Shown here in pieces: positions 29,159-37,391 of a stretch of 39,451 bases of DNA. The notes under the pieces are model-generated. The model searched no databases, had not been told where the DNA came from, and worked only from the letters and a program-made list of their open reading frames with translations. The position numbers were made by a program, and so were the translations under genes. Source of the DNA: a bacterium (GTDB lineage Bacteria > Patescibacteriota > Minisyncoccia > Phycocordibacterales > Zambryskibacteraceae); NCBI GenBank assembly GCA_023266935.1, contig JAHFOF010000001.1, positions 64,369 through 103,819 of the forward strand. Reading direction: 5' to 3'. Position 1 is the first letter of the stretch; the number at the start of each line of letters is the position of its first letter.

Positions 29159-29536
29159 ATGAAACTCATGGGTATTGATTATGGGTCCAAGAGGGTAGGC
29201 GTCGCTTCTACAGATGAAGCAGGAGAGTTTGCGTTGCCCAGAATGGTTTTGCCGAATGATGAAAGTTTGCTTCGCAAGGTTCTAGATTTTATAGAAGAAA
29301 ATAAAATCGAGAGGATTGTAGTCGGGGAATCAAAAAATCTAGATGGGAAACCAAATCCAATATTGGACGATATAATCAAGTTTGCCGATACTTTGTCCGA
29401 AGACGGATTAGAAGTTGTGCTTCATCCAGAAGTTTATACTTCAATGGAAGCTCAACAGATTCAAGGCAAGACGACGATGAACGATGCAAGTGCGGCGGCT
29501 ATTATTTTAAAAAGTTATTTAGAAAGAAAACAATAG
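29159..29536 (+). CDS. ruvX: RuvX/YqgF-family Holliday junction resolvase-like protein
   Basis: A 125-residue RNase H-fold protein starting MKLMGIDYGSKRVGVASTDE, with the first catalytic Asp in GIDYGSKRVG. The second acidic site is in IERIVVGESKNLDGK and the last Asp in KTTMNDASAAAIILKSYL. YqgF proteins process the 5' end of 16S rRNA precursors and have been proposed as alternative resolvases. Since ruvC, ruvA and ruvB are all present here, an rRNA role is more likely. The message is predicted to be leaderless. Confidence 0.93.
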   Translation: MKLMGIDYGSKRVGVASTDEAGEFALPRMVLPNDESLLRKVLDFIEENKIERIVVGESKNLDGKPNPILDDIIKFADTLSEDGLEVVLHPEVYTSMEAQQIQGKTTMNDASAAAIILKSYLERKQ

Positions 29537-29560
29537 TTCGATTAACTCACTATAAATAAA

Positions 29561-29887
29561 ATGGCTACTATAGACGATTTTCTAAAAATAGAAATGAAGG
29601 TTGGTAAAATTTTATCCGTTGAAAACATCGACGGCAGTGAAAAGCTTTTAAAACTTTCTGTTTCTTTCGCTGAAGAGAATCCTCGGCAAGTGCTTTCTGG
29701 GATTAAAAAATATTTTCCTGACCCACAAGTTTTAGTTGGGAAAAAATGTGGATTTGTGACTAACCTTGAACCAAGGGAGATGATGGGTCTAGTCAGCCAA
29801 GCGATGATCATGGCGGCTTCTGCTGAAGATAAAATAAATCTTTTTGAAATCTCCGAAGACATCCCCGAAGGAACGAAGATTAAATAG
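29561..29887 (+). CDS. tRNA-binding OB-fold protein (Trbp111/CsaA/MetG C-terminal type)
   Basis: A 108-residue protein consisting of one EMAP/Trbp111 OB-fold: FLKIEMKVGKILSVENIDGS, LLKLSVSFAEENPRQVLSGI, VTNLEPREMMGLVSQAMIMA, as in the C-terminal domain of methionyl-tRNA synthetase. Stand-alone versions dimerise and bind the tRNA elbow, or act as CsaA export chaperones. It may supply tRNA affinity to a synthetase in trans. It follows ruvX after 24 bases. Confidence 0.9.
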   Translation: MATIDDFLKIEMKVGKILSVENIDGSEKLLKLSVSFAEENPRQVLSGIKKYFPDPQVLVGKKCGFVTNLEPREMMGLVSQAMIMAASAEDKINLFEISEDIPEGTKIK

Positions 29888-29890
29888 ATG

Positions 29891-29963
29891 TGGGCGATAC
29901 AGGACTCGAACCTGTGACCTTCTCAGTGTAAATGAGTTGCTCTACCAACTGAGCTAATCGCCC
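29891..29963 (-). tRNA. tRNA-Val (TAC)
   Basis: A complete cloverleaf on the minus strand beginning GGGCGATTAGCTCAGTTGG. The anticodon loop TTTACAC gives TAC, with one A-A mismatch at the top of the anticodon stem. The T-arm is ACAGG-TTCGAGT-CCTGT. CCA is not encoded. Confidence 0.93.
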
Positions 29964-30002
29964 GACTTTTCCCGCTACGGCGCGGATGGAACGATACTAA
30001 CA

Positions 30003-30008
30003 TATAAT
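30003..30008 (+). promoter_or_regulatory. -10 element of the tRNA-Leu/tRNA-Arg/rluA transcript
   Basis: TATAAT lies 15 bases before the mature 5' end of tRNA-Leu(CAG). Confidence 0.5.
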
Positions 30009-30023
30009 GTATTGTCTGAGTAT

Positions 30024-30105
30024 GGGCATGTGGCGGAATTGGTATACGCGTACGCTTCAGAAGCGTATGTCTCACGACTTGAGGGTTCAAATCCCTCCGT
30101 GCCCA
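30024..30105 (+). tRNA. tRNA-Leu (CAG)
   Basis: An 82-base class II tRNA beginning GGGCATGTGGCGGAATTGG. The anticodon stem TACGC/GCGTA holds TTCAGAA, the variable arm is short, and the T-arm is GAGGG-TTCAAAT-CCCTC. CCA is not encoded. Confidence 0.95.
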
Positions 30106-30144
30106 CTAAAGAAAAATGTGTTAATTTGAAGCTGTGTTAACTAT

Positions 30145-30216
30145 GTCCTCGTAGCTTAATGGATAAAGCAGAGCTCTTCTAAGGCTTTGATGCAGGTTCG
30201 ATTCCTGCCGAGGACA
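30145..30216 (+). tRNA. tRNA-Arg (TCT)
   Basis: A 72-base tRNA beginning GTCCTCGTAGCTTAATGG. The anticodon loop is CTTCTAA with stem GAGCT/GGCTT, and the T-arm is GCAGG-TTCGATT-CCTGC. CCA is not encoded. The rluA start codon begins 2 bases after the discriminator base. Confidence 0.94.
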
Positions 30217-30217
30217 C

Positions 30218-30973
30218 ATGAATTTATCAGACAGAATAATTTTTGAAGATGACGATATCTTGGCCATAAACAAACCAGCCGGAATTGTTGTTCATAGTGA
30301 TGGAAAGACGGTTGAACCAAGTGTTTCTGAATGGTTGGTAAAAAAATATCCTGAAGCAAAGAATGTTGGAGAAATGATCCGGCTCGAGGGGGGTGACATT
30401 ATTGACCGCAGTGGGGTGGTGCATCGTTTGGATCGAGATACTTCAGGGGTTTTGCTTTTGGCTAAAACTCAAAAAGGGTATGAACATCTAAAAAAACAAT
30501 TTCAAGATAGAACAATTCAGAAAACTTATTATGCATTCGTGTATGACAATGTGAAAGAAGATCATGGGACGATTAGTTTGAAGATAGGCAAGAGCCCAAG
30601 TGATTTTAGAAAATATTCTGCGGGGCGTGGAGCGATGGGGGAGATGCGTGATGCGACAACTTATTTTCAAGTGCTTAAACGTGGAGACGGCCTGCCTGCC
30701 GGCAGGCAGGGATTTACTTTGGTTGAAGCGAAACCTAAAACCGGTCGAACACATCAAATCCGCGTGCATTTCACTGCCCAACAGAGGCCGGTAGTGGGGG
30801 ATAAACTTTATGCATCATCCAAAGAAAACATTCTCGGATTCAAACGCCTCGCCCTTCATGCCCGTCGAGTAGAATTCAAAGATTTAAATAATAACCCTCA
30901 AATCCTAGTAGCTGATTTCCCTGAAGATTTCTTAAATGCGTTTAAAGAGATTGGATTTGACAAAATAGTTTAA
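30218..30973 (+). CDS. RluA-family pseudouridine synthase
   Basis: A 251-residue rRNA/tRNA pseudouridine synthase. It opens with FEDDDILAINKPAGIVVH. The catalytic Asp is in the signature VVHRLDRDTSGVLLLAKT (about residues 67-84), followed by KTYYAFVYD and later KPKTGRTHQIRVHF and LALHARRVEF. There is no N-terminal S4 domain. A perfect 20-base palindrome (30691-30710) inserts GLPAGRQG between KRGD and FTLVEAK, where family members are usually continuous. The start is 1 base past tRNA-Arg(TCT), so tRNA 3' processing would leave an almost leaderless message. Confidence 0.92.
   Translation: MNLSDRIIFEDDDILAINKPAGIVVHSDGKTVEPSVSEWLVKKYPEAKNVGEMIRLEGGDIIDRSGVVHRLDRDTSGVLLLAKTQKGYEHLKKQFQDRTIQKTYYAFVYDNVKEDHGTISLKIGKSPSDFRKYSAGRGAMGEMRDATTYFQVLKRGDGLPAGRQGFTLVEAKPKTGRTHQIRVHFTAQQRPVVGDKLYASSKENILGFKRLALHARRVEFKDLNNNPQILVADFPEDFLNAFKEIGFDKIV
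30691..30710. repeat. Perfect palindrome inserted in-frame in the rluA-like gene
   Basis: CCTGCCTGCCGGCAGGCAGG is fully self-complementary and translates in frame as part of GLPAGRQG. I recall this peptide as a recurrent insert in Parcubacteria proteins, which suggests a proliferating palindromic element. Confidence 0.8.
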
Positions 30974-30984
30974 AGGTGTATAAT
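30957..30984 (+). promoter_or_regulatory. Consensus sigma70 promoter of the GC-rich orphan at 31071
   Basis: TTGACA (30957-30962), 16 bases, TATAAT (30979-30984). The -35 hexamer lies within the last codons of the rluA-like gene. The roughly 80-base leader contains CCCGT...ACGGG around a TTGAGA/TCTCGA stem, whose 3' arm abuts the Shine-Dalgarno GGGAG. Confidence 0.8.
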
Positions 30985-31070
30985 ACAAAGAGATTGGTAA
31001 GTGGGGGTACCAGTGCTCTTTCAATTCCCCTACCCGTTGAGAGCGGCATTCTCGAATACGGGAGTTGCAC

Positions 31071-31586
31071 ATGCAGGATTCTTGGAACGTCATTTCAGTT
31101 GTTTTTGTCGGGCTCTGTCTTTTTCATGTGTTTTACGAATGGATGGAGCACCGCCGCGCCACCAAGAATGGGGTGGGTCAGAAACTCACCAACCATGACA
31201 CCAAGGAGAACGACGAGAACAAGACTCGTCAGATCCGTGACCATCAGTTCAACATGGGGCGACGGATCCTGAACCTTCTGAAGGCTCAGGAGAAGCTCTT
31301 CAACAGGCTTGGAGTCAGGATCAATGAGTGGTCTGTGGTCGATGACAACGAAAGGTTTGTCATCGACTTCACCCACGGGACAGGGAAGAATGCGGGATCC
31401 ATCCTGCAGTTGACCCTCGACTTCGTGGGGAGGTTCGGTGGGAAGGGCAACGCTTCGATTCATTATGGAGCGTACGGGTCGACAGTCTACTTTGATGTCA
31501 CCGACCAAGCGCCGGATCACTTCATCCCGTACCTCGTCTGGCCGTATCTCCGGCTGTACGAACAGCCTGAAGCGAAGACGCTCTAA
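31071..31586 (+). CDS. GC-rich orphan protein with one membrane helix, function unknown
   Basis: A 171-residue protein. The ATG at 31071 is chosen because GGGAG lies 7 bases upstream. Residues about 6-20 (NVISVVFVGLCLFHVFYEW) form an N-terminal hydrophobic anchor, followed by a very charged stretch (ENDENKTRQIRDHQF) and a compact alpha/beta domain (NEWSVVDDNERFVIDFTHG and an ending PYLVWPYLRLYEQPE). I recognise no family. GC content is well above that of neighbours. It has a consensus promoter, a structured leader and a terminator of its own. Confidence 0.75.
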   Translation: MQDSWNVISVVFVGLCLFHVFYEWMEHRRATKNGVGQKLTNHDTKENDENKTRQIRDHQFNMGRRILNLLKAQEKLFNRLGVRINEWSVVDDNERFVIDFTHGTGKNAGSILQLTLDFVGRFGGKGNASIHYGAYGSTVYFDVTDQAPDHFIPYLVWPYLRLYEQPEAKTL

Positions 31587-31610
31587 AACTAGCCTGAATA
31601 AGGATAACCG

Positions 31611-31638
31611 GGCACCACCTAAGACGTGGTGCCTTTTT
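31611..31638 (+). terminator. Intrinsic terminator of the GC-rich orphan at 31071
   Basis: GGCACCAC (31611-31618) pairs with GTGGTGCC (31626-31633) and is followed by TTTTT. Confidence 0.9.
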
Positions 31639-31680
31639 CTTTACATAAAACGGCCTCTGTGTTAGATTATTGCGACTTAT

Positions 31681-32064
31681 ATGAAGAAAATATATTCATC
31701 AGTAAACATAGAAGAGCGACAAAAACTTGATTTTCGAACAGGCGACACCGTGCGTGTTCAACAGAAAATCCAAGAAAAGGGCAAGACTCGTCTCCAAGCG
31801 TTCGAAGGTTTGGTGTTAGCTCGCAAACACGGACTTGAACCGGGTGCGACTTTCACTGTTCGAAGAATGGCCAGTGGTGTAGGTGTAGAAAGAATTTATC
31901 CACTTTATTCTCCAAATATAGACAAGATAGAAGTTGTGAAGAGATCAGCTGTTCGCCGAGCGAAGCTTTATCACATCAGAGACAAGGCGGCTAAGGATAT
32001 TCGTCGACAAATGAGAAATGTGAGAATGGCCAAAGAGGTTGAAGCGACTGAAGTAGTAGAATAA
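31681..32064 (+). CDS. rplS: Large ribosomal subunit protein bL19
   Basis: A 127-residue ribosomal protein. The L19 signature runs through [52 protein letters not shown] and [21 protein letters not shown]. The C-terminal 15 residues ([11 protein letters not shown]) are an acidic extension. TG-T-TAGATT ends 12 bases before the ATG, so the leader would be about 6 bases and carries no Shine-Dalgarno sequence. The usual rpsP-rimM-trmD neighbours are absent; tRNA genes follow. Confidence 0.96.
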   Translation: MKKIYSSVNIEERQKLDFRTGDTVRVQQKIQEKGKTRLQAFEGLVLARKHGLEPGATFTVRRMASGVGVERIYPLYSPNIDKIEVVKRSAVRRAKLYHIRDKAAKDIRRQMRNVRMAKEVEATEVVE

Positions 32065-32092
32065 TTCTCCTGTTTTGATATAGTGTCGCTAC

Positions 32093-32174
32093 GCTCGGGT
32101 GGCGAAATTGGTAGACGCACTACCTTGAGGTGGTAGCGCCGAAAGGCGTGCTGGTTCAAATCCAGTCCCGAGCA
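32093..32174 (+). tRNA. tRNA-Leu (GAG)
   Basis: An 82-base class II tRNA beginning GCTCGGGTGGCGAAATTGG. The anticodon stem CTACC/GGTAG holds TTGAGGT, with a variable arm GCGCCGAAAGGCGT and T-arm CTGG-TTCAAAT-CCAG. CCA is not encoded. Confidence 0.95.
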
Positions 32175-32193
32175 CACTTCGGCTCGTCCGGGC

Positions 32194-32199
32194 TATAAT
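32194..32199 (+). promoter_or_regulatory. -10 element of tRNA-His
   Basis: TATAAT ends 8 bases before the mature 5' G(-1) of tRNA-His, so there is almost no 5' leader for RNase P to remove. Confidence 0.55.
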
Positions 32200-32207
32200 T
32201 AAATAAT

Positions 32208-32279
32208 GGTGGCTATGGTGTAGCGGTAGCACTCAAGCTTGTGGAGCTTGCTGTTCGGGTTCAACTCCCGATAGCCACC
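32208..32279 (+). tRNA. tRNA-His (GTG)
   Basis: Begins with the extra G(-1) typical of tRNA-His, then GTGGCTATGGTGTAGCGG. The anticodon stem CAAGC/GCTTG holds TTGTGGA, and the T-arm is TCGGG-TTCAACT-CCCGA. The bases 32280-32282 read CCA and may be an encoded 3' end. Confidence 0.95.
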
Positions 32280-32302
32280 CCAATCTTAAGAATCTTATTT
32301 AG

Positions 32303-32842
32303 GTGAAAATTACAGTAACAAAACTAGATGTTGCCAGAGGACAATTGGAAACTGCTATTGAATTGTTTTTCAAAGAAGGAGATTCAATTTCAATACATAC
32401 TTTAAGTAGGGCCGCACATGAAATATTAGAGACTATAGGTAAGAAGCAAGGGTTTAACAGCATTCTAGAAGAGGGTTATGAAAAGTTCATACCCAAAGAG
32501 AAGCAAAAAGAAGTGAGAAATAAATTAAGTGAGGTAAAAAATTTCTCCAAACACGGAAGTTTCGATTCTGATAAAAGTATTGAATTCCAACCAGAATTGA
32601 ATACTTATTATTTGTGGGATTCAGCCAGACTGTATCTTTTACTGACTAAAAATCTGACGAAAAATATGGCCATATTTCAAACTTGGTTTTCGGTGAAAAA
32701 CCCCGATGTTTTAACCCCGGAACAACAGCAAAGTGTAAATAGAGAAACTTTGTCTGAGATAACAGATCTTGAAAATAAAAAACAGTTTTATCACGATTTG
32801 TCTGAAGGATATGACGAGCTTAGACGGCGTGGGCTTCTATAA
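32303..32842 (+). CDS. Uncharacterised helical protein
   Basis: A 179-residue soluble protein starting with GTG; no in-frame ATG precedes it. The opening (KITVTKLDVARGQLETAIEL, then FFKEGDSISIHTLSRAAHEI) resembles a family I recall from many proteobacteria under 'hypothetical protein', in which the same 'D.A..QLETAI.L....D..SIHTL..AA' pattern occurs. The mostly helical composition with a KHG motif (VKNFSKHGSFD) is HEPN-like at most. It follows tRNA-His after 23 bases and may depend on that transcript. Confidence 0.65.
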   Translation: MKITVTKLDVARGQLETAIELFFKEGDSISIHTLSRAAHEILETIGKKQGFNSILEEGYEKFIPKEKQKEVRNKLSEVKNFSKHGSFDSDKSIEFQPELNTYYLWDSARLYLLLTKNLTKNMAIFQTWFSVKNPDVLTPEQQQSVNRETLSEITDLENKKQFYHDLSEGYDELRRRGLL

Positions 32843-32858
32843 GTTTTACTTTGTTTAC

Positions 32859-32867
32859 TGTTATACT
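32859..32867 (+). promoter_or_regulatory. Extended -10 promoter, leaderless start
   Basis: TG-T-TATACT is followed by exactly 6 bases and the ATG at 32874. Confidence 0.75.
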
Positions 32868-32873
32868 TTTTAA

Positions 32874-33314
32874 ATGACGTTACCAACCCATATTATCCTT
32901 GGGGCAATAATCGGAAAGGTAACTGGAAATTATTCTCTCGCCGTTGTTGCATCAATCGCACCAGATTTAGATCATTTTAGTTCTTATATTAAAAACGGAG
33001 TAATAAAAAATCCGAGGAAATTATGGCACACAATTACAAACGAGGAAGACCCTTATGGTGACCAAAGAGGAATATTTCACAACATAGTATTTTTCATTCT
33101 TGCGTCGATTATATTAATTTTAGTTTTTAAAAATCTTGGGTGGATTATGGTTGCTGGCTGGTTTGGGCATATTATTCTTGATGCTCTTGATGCATCAGAT
33201 TATTGGCCTTTATATCCAAATAAAAGCTTTAATCTTAAGGGCTTTGTTAAATATTTTTCTAAACAGGAAATATTACTCTTTTTGATTTTATTTGTAATTT
33301 ACATTATTTTATAA
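32874..33314 (+). CDS. YdjM/DUF457-like membrane-bound metal-dependent hydrolase family protein
   Basis: A 146-residue membrane protein. Potential metal-ligand residues are spread as in the family: PTHIILGAIIG at the N-terminus, ASIAPDLDHF, RGIFHNIVFF and GHIILDALDASDYWPLYP. Three or four helices follow the same order, and the last helix is ILLFLILFVIYIIL. The substrate is unknown; relatives are annotated as inner-membrane hydrolases. The message is predicted to be leaderless. Confidence 0.8.
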   Translation: MTLPTHIILGAIIGKVTGNYSLAVVASIAPDLDHFSSYIKNGVIKNPRKLWHTITNEEDPYGDQRGIFHNIVFFILASIILILVFKNLGWIMVAGWFGHIILDALDASDYWPLYPNKSFNLKGFVKYFSKQEILLFLILFVIYIIL

Positions 33315-33369
33315 AACAACAAAGTTCTAAATCTATCTATTAAATGTAAATGATCCAATTTTGTTTTAC

Positions 33370-33378
33370 TGGTATAAT
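33370..33378 (+). promoter_or_regulatory. Extended -10 promoter, leaderless start
   Basis: TG-G-TATAAT is followed by exactly 6 bases and the cupin ATG at 33385. Confidence 0.78.
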
Positions 33379-33384
33379 TAAATT

Positions 33385-33786
33385 ATGAAAAAAGGATTTA
33401 AAGAAAATATTGAGGAAGCCACACTTAATAATAATAATTTTAGAAAAGTGCTTTATACCGGAGAGCATTCTCAACTTGTGTTGATGAGTTTGAAACCAAA
33501 TGAAGAGATTGGAAGTGAAGTCCACACAGACAACGATCAATTTTTTCGTTTTGAAAAAGGTGAAGGCAAAGTGATAATCAACGAGACAACTTATGAAATA
33601 AAGGATGGCGATGCGGTCATCGTTCCCTCTGGTTCACAACATAATGTGATAAATACTTCAGTGACAGAAGACCTCAAACTTTATACTCTCTATTCTCCAG
33701 CTCATCATCAAGATGGGGTAGTGAGAGCAACTAAAATTGAAGCAGAAGCCAATGGCCCAGAGTTCGATGGGAAGACGACCGAATAG
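33385..33786 (+). CDS. Cupin-domain protein
   Basis: A 133-residue single cupin barrel. Motif 1 is GSEVHTDNDQFFRFEKGEG (His, Gln and Glu positions for metal), and motif 2 is DGDAVIVPSGSQHNVINTS. The ending YSPAHHQDGVVRATKIEA is typical of small cupins annotated as mannose-6-phosphate isomerase-like or unknown. The substrate cannot be read from sequence. It has its own promoter, and a glycosyltransferase gene follows with a further -10. Confidence 0.88.
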   Translation: MKKGFKENIEEATLNNNNFRKVLYTGEHSQLVLMSLKPNEEIGSEVHTDNDQFFRFEKGEGKVIINETTYEIKDGDAVIVPSGSQHNVINTSVTEDLKLYTLYSPAHHQDGVVRATKIEAEANGPEFDGKTTE

Positions 33787-33810
33787 AAAGAAAAGTTTCT
33801 TCAGTAGTTA

Positions 33811-33816
33811 TATAAT
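33811..33816 (+). promoter_or_regulatory. -10 element of the GT39-like gene
   Basis: TATAAT ends 9 bases before the ATG at 33826, predicting a leader of about 3 bases. Confidence 0.55.
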
Positions 33817-33825
33817 GAGCCCAAC

Positions 33826-35178
33826 ATGAAGCGATCCATATTGGTTATTGTTTGTGTTTCTCTCATAGCTCAGTTTGGTTTATTTTTTTATTTAAAAAGT
33901 ATTTCTGTTGGCTCCAACTCTTTATTTCCAGTGATAGAAGGGGATTCTTCTCTTTATGCTTCTTTGGCTCATAATCTTGTGGCTCACCACACCTTTGCTT
34001 GGGATGAGAAGACTCTAACTCCGATTCGACACTATGCTGTGGGATATCCAGCATTTCTCGCTGTTTCAGAAAAAATCTTTGGGAGTTTTGTCCCAGCCGT
34101 TTTTCTACAAATTTTCCTTTTGGCTTTAGCATCTGTCCTTATTTTTCTCATGGCTCGGAAATTTTTGCCGGACTGGGTTTCGTTGATTCCTGCGCTGATA
34201 TTTTCTTTAGATCCATCAATAATCTTCCTTAATACGACAGTCATGACTGATGGTTTCTTCGCTTCACTTCTAATTATTTTAGTTTATGTAGTTTTTTTTA
34301 ATAAAAAATGGAGAGATTGGACGATGTTTTTGTGTGCGGGATTGTTACTCGGGTATATGACTTTGGTTCGACCCATCGCAGAATATTTGGTTATTTTCTT
34401 GCCATTGATTTATTTTCTTTTAGTTCGTTTTGATAAAAAAACAATTCTCGTCGCTAGACGGAAATCTCTGGTTGTTTTTCTAATCGGATTTGTTTTAGTT
34501 GTTTCTCCTTGGATGATTAGAAACAAAAATATTTTTAATCATTATCAAATCGTGAACGACGGAGGTTTTCTCTTATACAACGCTCAAATATTTTTGACTT
34601 GGAAGGAAATGTGGAGTCATGGTACACATCTCTATATTTTATTAAGCCGACACACTAATACTCCAGAATATGTTGATACTAAAACAAAAATAACTTCTGA
34701 TTTAAATAAATTAACTCCTAAATCTGGTAGTGTTGATGATTATATGGGCGCTTTGGCTAAACAATATATTTTGGCTGATCCTATTAGTTATACTTATTTT
34801 CACTTAGCGAATAGCCTGCCCATATTCTTTGGGGGGAGCTTCTCTGAATATTTAAGAAATGTGAATTCTTTGCGCTCTGCACCTGCTCCAGTTATCTCTT
34901 TTATTCCTAAACTTCTAGAAACTGGTTTTCAAATATTAGTATTTATTTTTGCCCTCGCTGGTTCTATAGCTGCTTTTCGTCGCAGACATTTAATCCTGGT
35001 GGTTTTTGCTTGTCTTATTATTTATTTCACCGTACTTACAGGACCAATAGGGAACGCTCGTTATCGTACTCCGATCCAACCTTTTCTTTTGATTCTGGCT
35101 ACTTATGGGGCTTGTGTGGTTATAGAAAACACCCGTTTTAGATTTAAGAAAGAGATAAGGTATAATATTGCTTCATGA
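33826..35178 (+). CDS. GT39/ArnT-like membrane glycosyltransferase
   Basis: A 450-residue protein with about ten hydrophobic helices. After the first helix it has the acidic loop [16 protein letters not shown], in the position of the catalytic Asp of GT-C enzymes that use lipid-linked sugars. [19 protein letters not shown] and [17 protein letters not shown] follow the ArnT/PMT pattern. It would transfer a sugar from a polyprenyl-phosphate donor to a surface acceptor. The stop overlaps the oxidoreductase start by 4 bases, so the two probably act together on surface glycans. Confidence 0.82.
   Translation: MKRSILVIVCVSLIAQFGLFFYLKSISVGSNSLFPVIEGDSSLYASLAHNLVAHHTFAWDEKTLTPIRHYAVGYPAFLAVSEKIFGSFVPAVFLQIFLLALASVLIFLMARKFLPDWVSLIPALIFSLDPSIIFLNTTVMTDGFFASLLIILVYVVFFNKKWRDWTMFLCAGLLLGYMTLVRPIAEYLVIFLPLIYFLLVRFDKKTILVARRKSLVVFLIGFVLVVSPWMIRNKNIFNHYQIVNDGGFLLYNAQIFLTWKEMWSHGTHLYILLSRHTNTPEYVDTKTKITSDLNKLTPKSGSVDDYMGALAKQYILADPISYTYFHLANSLPIFFGGSFSEYLRNVNSLRSAPAPVISFIPKLLETGFQILVFIFALAGSIAAFRRRHLILVVFACLIIYFTVLTGPIGNARYRTPIQPFLLILATYGACVVIENTRFRFKKEIRYNIAS
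35161..35166 (+). promoter_or_regulatory. Internal -10 element within the GT39-like gene end
   Basis: TATAAT ends 8 bases before the oxidoreductase ATG at 35175 and lies inside the last codons of the previous gene, so the second gene may also be transcribed separately. Confidence 0.45.
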
Positions 35179-36734
35179 AAAAAGAAACCGCTCTCATTAT
35201 CGGAGCTGGACCGGGTGGGTTAACAGCGGCTTATGAACTTTTGAAGCACACATCGATTAAACCGATTGTGGTAGAAGCCTCTGATATTATCGGCGGGATT
35301 TCTTGTACGCATGTTTATAAAGGCAACCGCATAGACATAGGCGGGCATCGATTCTTCTCTAAATCAGAGCGAGTGATGAAATGGTGGGAGAATATTATGC
35401 CCATAGCCAATTCTTCAACAGACACGACCATCACTTATCAAGGCAAAACCAATGTAATAGAGAAAAATGGAAACACCGAGGACGATGGAAAGGTCATGCT
35501 CCTTCGTCCTCGCAAATCTCGAATTTATTATGGAGGAAATTTTTTCGATTACCCGATTTCTCTTAGTTTGGACACGATAAAGAAACTCGGGTTAATAAAA
35601 ATGTTCAAGATGGGTATAAGCTACACCATTGCTGTTATCCACCCGATTAAAAATCCGAAAAGTTTGGAAGATTTTTATGTTAACCAGTTTGGTCGAGAAC
35701 TCTACGAAACTTTTTTTCGTGAATATACAGAGAAAGTTTGGGGTGTGCCTTGTTCACAAATTAGTGCTGAATGGGGCGCCCAACGAGTGAAGGGCTTGTC
35801 TATAGCCAAATCGATTATTCATTTTCTTCGCAAAACATTTTTTGGTATCCAATTTGGAGATAAAAAAACAGAAACATCCCTTATTGAACAATTTTTATAT
35901 CCGAAACTTGGCCCAGGACAGATGTGGGAGACTGTAGCTCATAAAGTTCTGAGTATGGGTGGAGAAATATTAATGAATACAGCGGTTGTGGGGATAGAGA
36001 TGCAGGAGCAGAAAGTTGTTTCTGTAGATGTTAAGGATTTTAAAACTGGAGAGGTAAAGAAAATCAGTGCCGAATATTTTTTCTCCACTATGCCTGTGAA
36101 AGAATTATTTGAAGAGATGAATCCGAAACCGCCTGCAGAAGTTTTGAAAGTTGGAGAAGGTTTGGTGTACAGAGATTTTGTGACTGTGGGGGTGCTTTTA
36201 AAAAAATTAAAAGCAGAAGAAAAGAACGGGGAGAGATTAAAAGATACTTGGATTTATATTCAAGAACCGGGTACTAAAGTTGGACGTATTCAATTTTTTA
36301 ACAATTGGAGCCCGTATCTAGTGGCTGATTCGAACAATGTTTGGCTCGGGATGGAGTATTTCTGCACAGAAGGGGATTCTCTCTGGGGATTGAGTGATGA
36401 AGAGATGAAAAAGCTTGCGGTGAAGGAGCTCGAAGAGATTGGACTTGCGGACTCGAGAGATGTTTTGGATGCGACGGTGATAAGGGTGAAAAAGACTTAT
36501 CCGGGATATTTTGGTTCATACGATCACTTTGAAATAGCCCGAGAATTCACAGACAGCATCCCAAACCTTTTTCTCATCGGACGAAATGGTATGCATAAAT
36601 ATAACAACCAAGATCATTCGATGCTCACAGCCATGACTGCAGTAGAAAATATCAAATCAGGGAGAAACGACAAGTCTAATATTTGGTCCATCAATACAGA
36701 ACAGGATTATCACGAAGAGAAAAAATCTGAATAG
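35175..36734 (+). CDS. NAD(P)/FAD-dependent oxidoreductase (amine oxidase/UGM-like)
   Basis: A 519-residue flavoprotein. The dinucleotide-binding motif at the N-terminus is [18 protein letters not shown], followed by [14 protein letters not shown] and [15 protein letters not shown], the second FAD contact of the protoporphyrinogen oxidase/UDP-galactopyranose mutase group. The middle has [20 protein letters not shown] and the end [19 protein letters not shown]. Such enzymes are often next to polysaccharide glycosyltransferases, and this one overlaps a GT39-like gene by 4 bases. The substrate is unknown, possibly a lipid-linked sugar. Confidence 0.88.
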   Translation: MKKETALIIGAGPGGLTAAYELLKHTSIKPIVVEASDIIGGISCTHVYKGNRIDIGGHRFFSKSERVMKWWENIMPIANSSTDTTITYQGKTNVIEKNGNTEDDGKVMLLRPRKSRIYYGGNFFDYPISLSLDTIKKLGLIKMFKMGISYTIAVIHPIKNPKSLEDFYVNQFGRELYETFFREYTEKVWGVPCSQISAEWGAQRVKGLSIAKSIIHFLRKTFFGIQFGDKKTETSLIEQFLYPKLGPGQMWETVAHKVLSMGGEILMNTAVVGIEMQEQKVVSVDVKDFKTGEVKKISAEYFFSTMPVKELFEEMNPKPPAEVLKVGEGLVYRDFVTVGVLLKKLKAEEKNGERLKDTWIYIQEPGTKVGRIQFFNNWSPYLVADSNNVWLGMEYFCTEGDSLWGLSDEEMKKLAVKELEEIGLADSRDVLDATVIRVKKTYPGYFGSYDHFEIAREFTDSIPNLFLIGRNGMHKYNNQDHSMLTAMTAVENIKSGRNDKSNIWSINTEQDYHEEKKSE

Positions 36735-36737
36735 GAT

Positions 36738-36743
36738 TATAAT
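36738..36743 (+). promoter_or_regulatory. -10 element of the PH-domain gene
   Basis: TATAAT ends 9 bases before the ATG at 36753. Confidence 0.5.
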
Positions 36744-36752
36744 AGAAACCAT

Positions 36753-37301
36753 ATGATTAATTTTGGACAAGAAACACATTTGGGGAAGAGAGCTTTTATT
36801 ATTTTATGCTTGGAAAAATCAAAGATTCCTGGTATTTCTGCTCTCATCACAGTAATTTTTGTTTTATTAAAAGATATGTTGCCGTCTTCTATGCTGTCGA
36901 TTATATCTTCGATTATCACAATTCTAGTTATCATCACTGTCTTGGCTTTCGCTGTAGCTTTTGTTGTTGGGTGGCTTGATTATCATGATTATTCATTTGT
37001 TTTCGAAGAATATGATGTGAGACTTAAAAGAGGTTTGATTAAAAAAAGAGAAACCTCTATCCCTTATAGACAAATTCAAAACATAAATATAGAACGAGAT
37101 ACTACTCACCAAATGTTTGGATTAAGCAAGGTTATTATAGAAACAGCAGGACGTGATGAAACAGACGCCGAAAGGGGGATGAGTGAGGTAGTGATAGAGG
37201 CGATGGATAAAAAGCTAGCCGAAGAAATGAGAGACATGCTTCAGAAAAAGATAGGAGTGCAGGTTGTTCGTCCAGAGGCCACTTCTACAAGCTCGGTTTA
37301 A
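36753..37301 (+). CDS. PH-domain membrane protein (bPH_2/YdbT-like)
   Basis: A 182-residue protein. Two hydrophobic segments (about residues 27-43 and 49-73) precede a bacterial PH domain with the pattern YSFVFEEYDVRLKRGLIKKRETSIPYRQIQNINIERD and then QMFGLSKVIIETAG, exactly the bPH_2 layout. A charged C-terminal helix and a Thr/Ser tail finish it. The role of these proteins is undefined. The start has no Shine-Dalgarno sequence. Confidence 0.88.
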   Translation: MINFGQETHLGKRAFIILCLEKSKIPGISALITVIFVLLKDMLPSSMLSIISSIITILVIITVLAFAVAFVVGWLDYHDYSFVFEEYDVRLKRGLIKKRETSIPYRQIQNINIERDTTHQMFGLSKVIIETAGRDETDAERGMSEVVIEAMDKKLAEEMRDMLQKKIGVQVVRPEATSTSSV

Positions 37302-37310
37302 ATTTCTGAC

Positions 37311-37339
37311 TTGACTATCTTTTGAACTAGTTAGATACT
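37311..37339 (+). promoter_or_regulatory. Sigma70-type promoter of the small gene at 37392
   Basis: TTGACT (37311-37316), 17 bases, GATACT (37334-37339). Confidence 0.65.
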
Positions 37340-37345
37340 ACCTGT

Positions 37346-37363
37346 AGGGCAGAAGCCCTTTTT
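37346..37363 (+). terminator. Hairpin with T-run between the PH gene and the small gene
   Basis: AGGGC/GCCCT with an AGAA loop, followed by TTTTT. It could terminate the PH-domain gene. For the transcript starting near 37346 it would instead be a 5'-terminal stabilising hairpin. Confidence 0.6.
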
Positions 37364-37391
37364 CTTTCCACCACTTTTTGAGGGTTGAACC

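Noticed and set aside
30600-30794. Alternative open frame across the rluA palindrome
   Set aside because: The palindrome keeps several frames open on both strands; only the RluA frame has conserved motifs on both sides.
31095-31520. Minus-strand open frame opposite the GC-rich orphan at 31071
   Set aside because: Same reason: a composition-driven shadow frame without signals.
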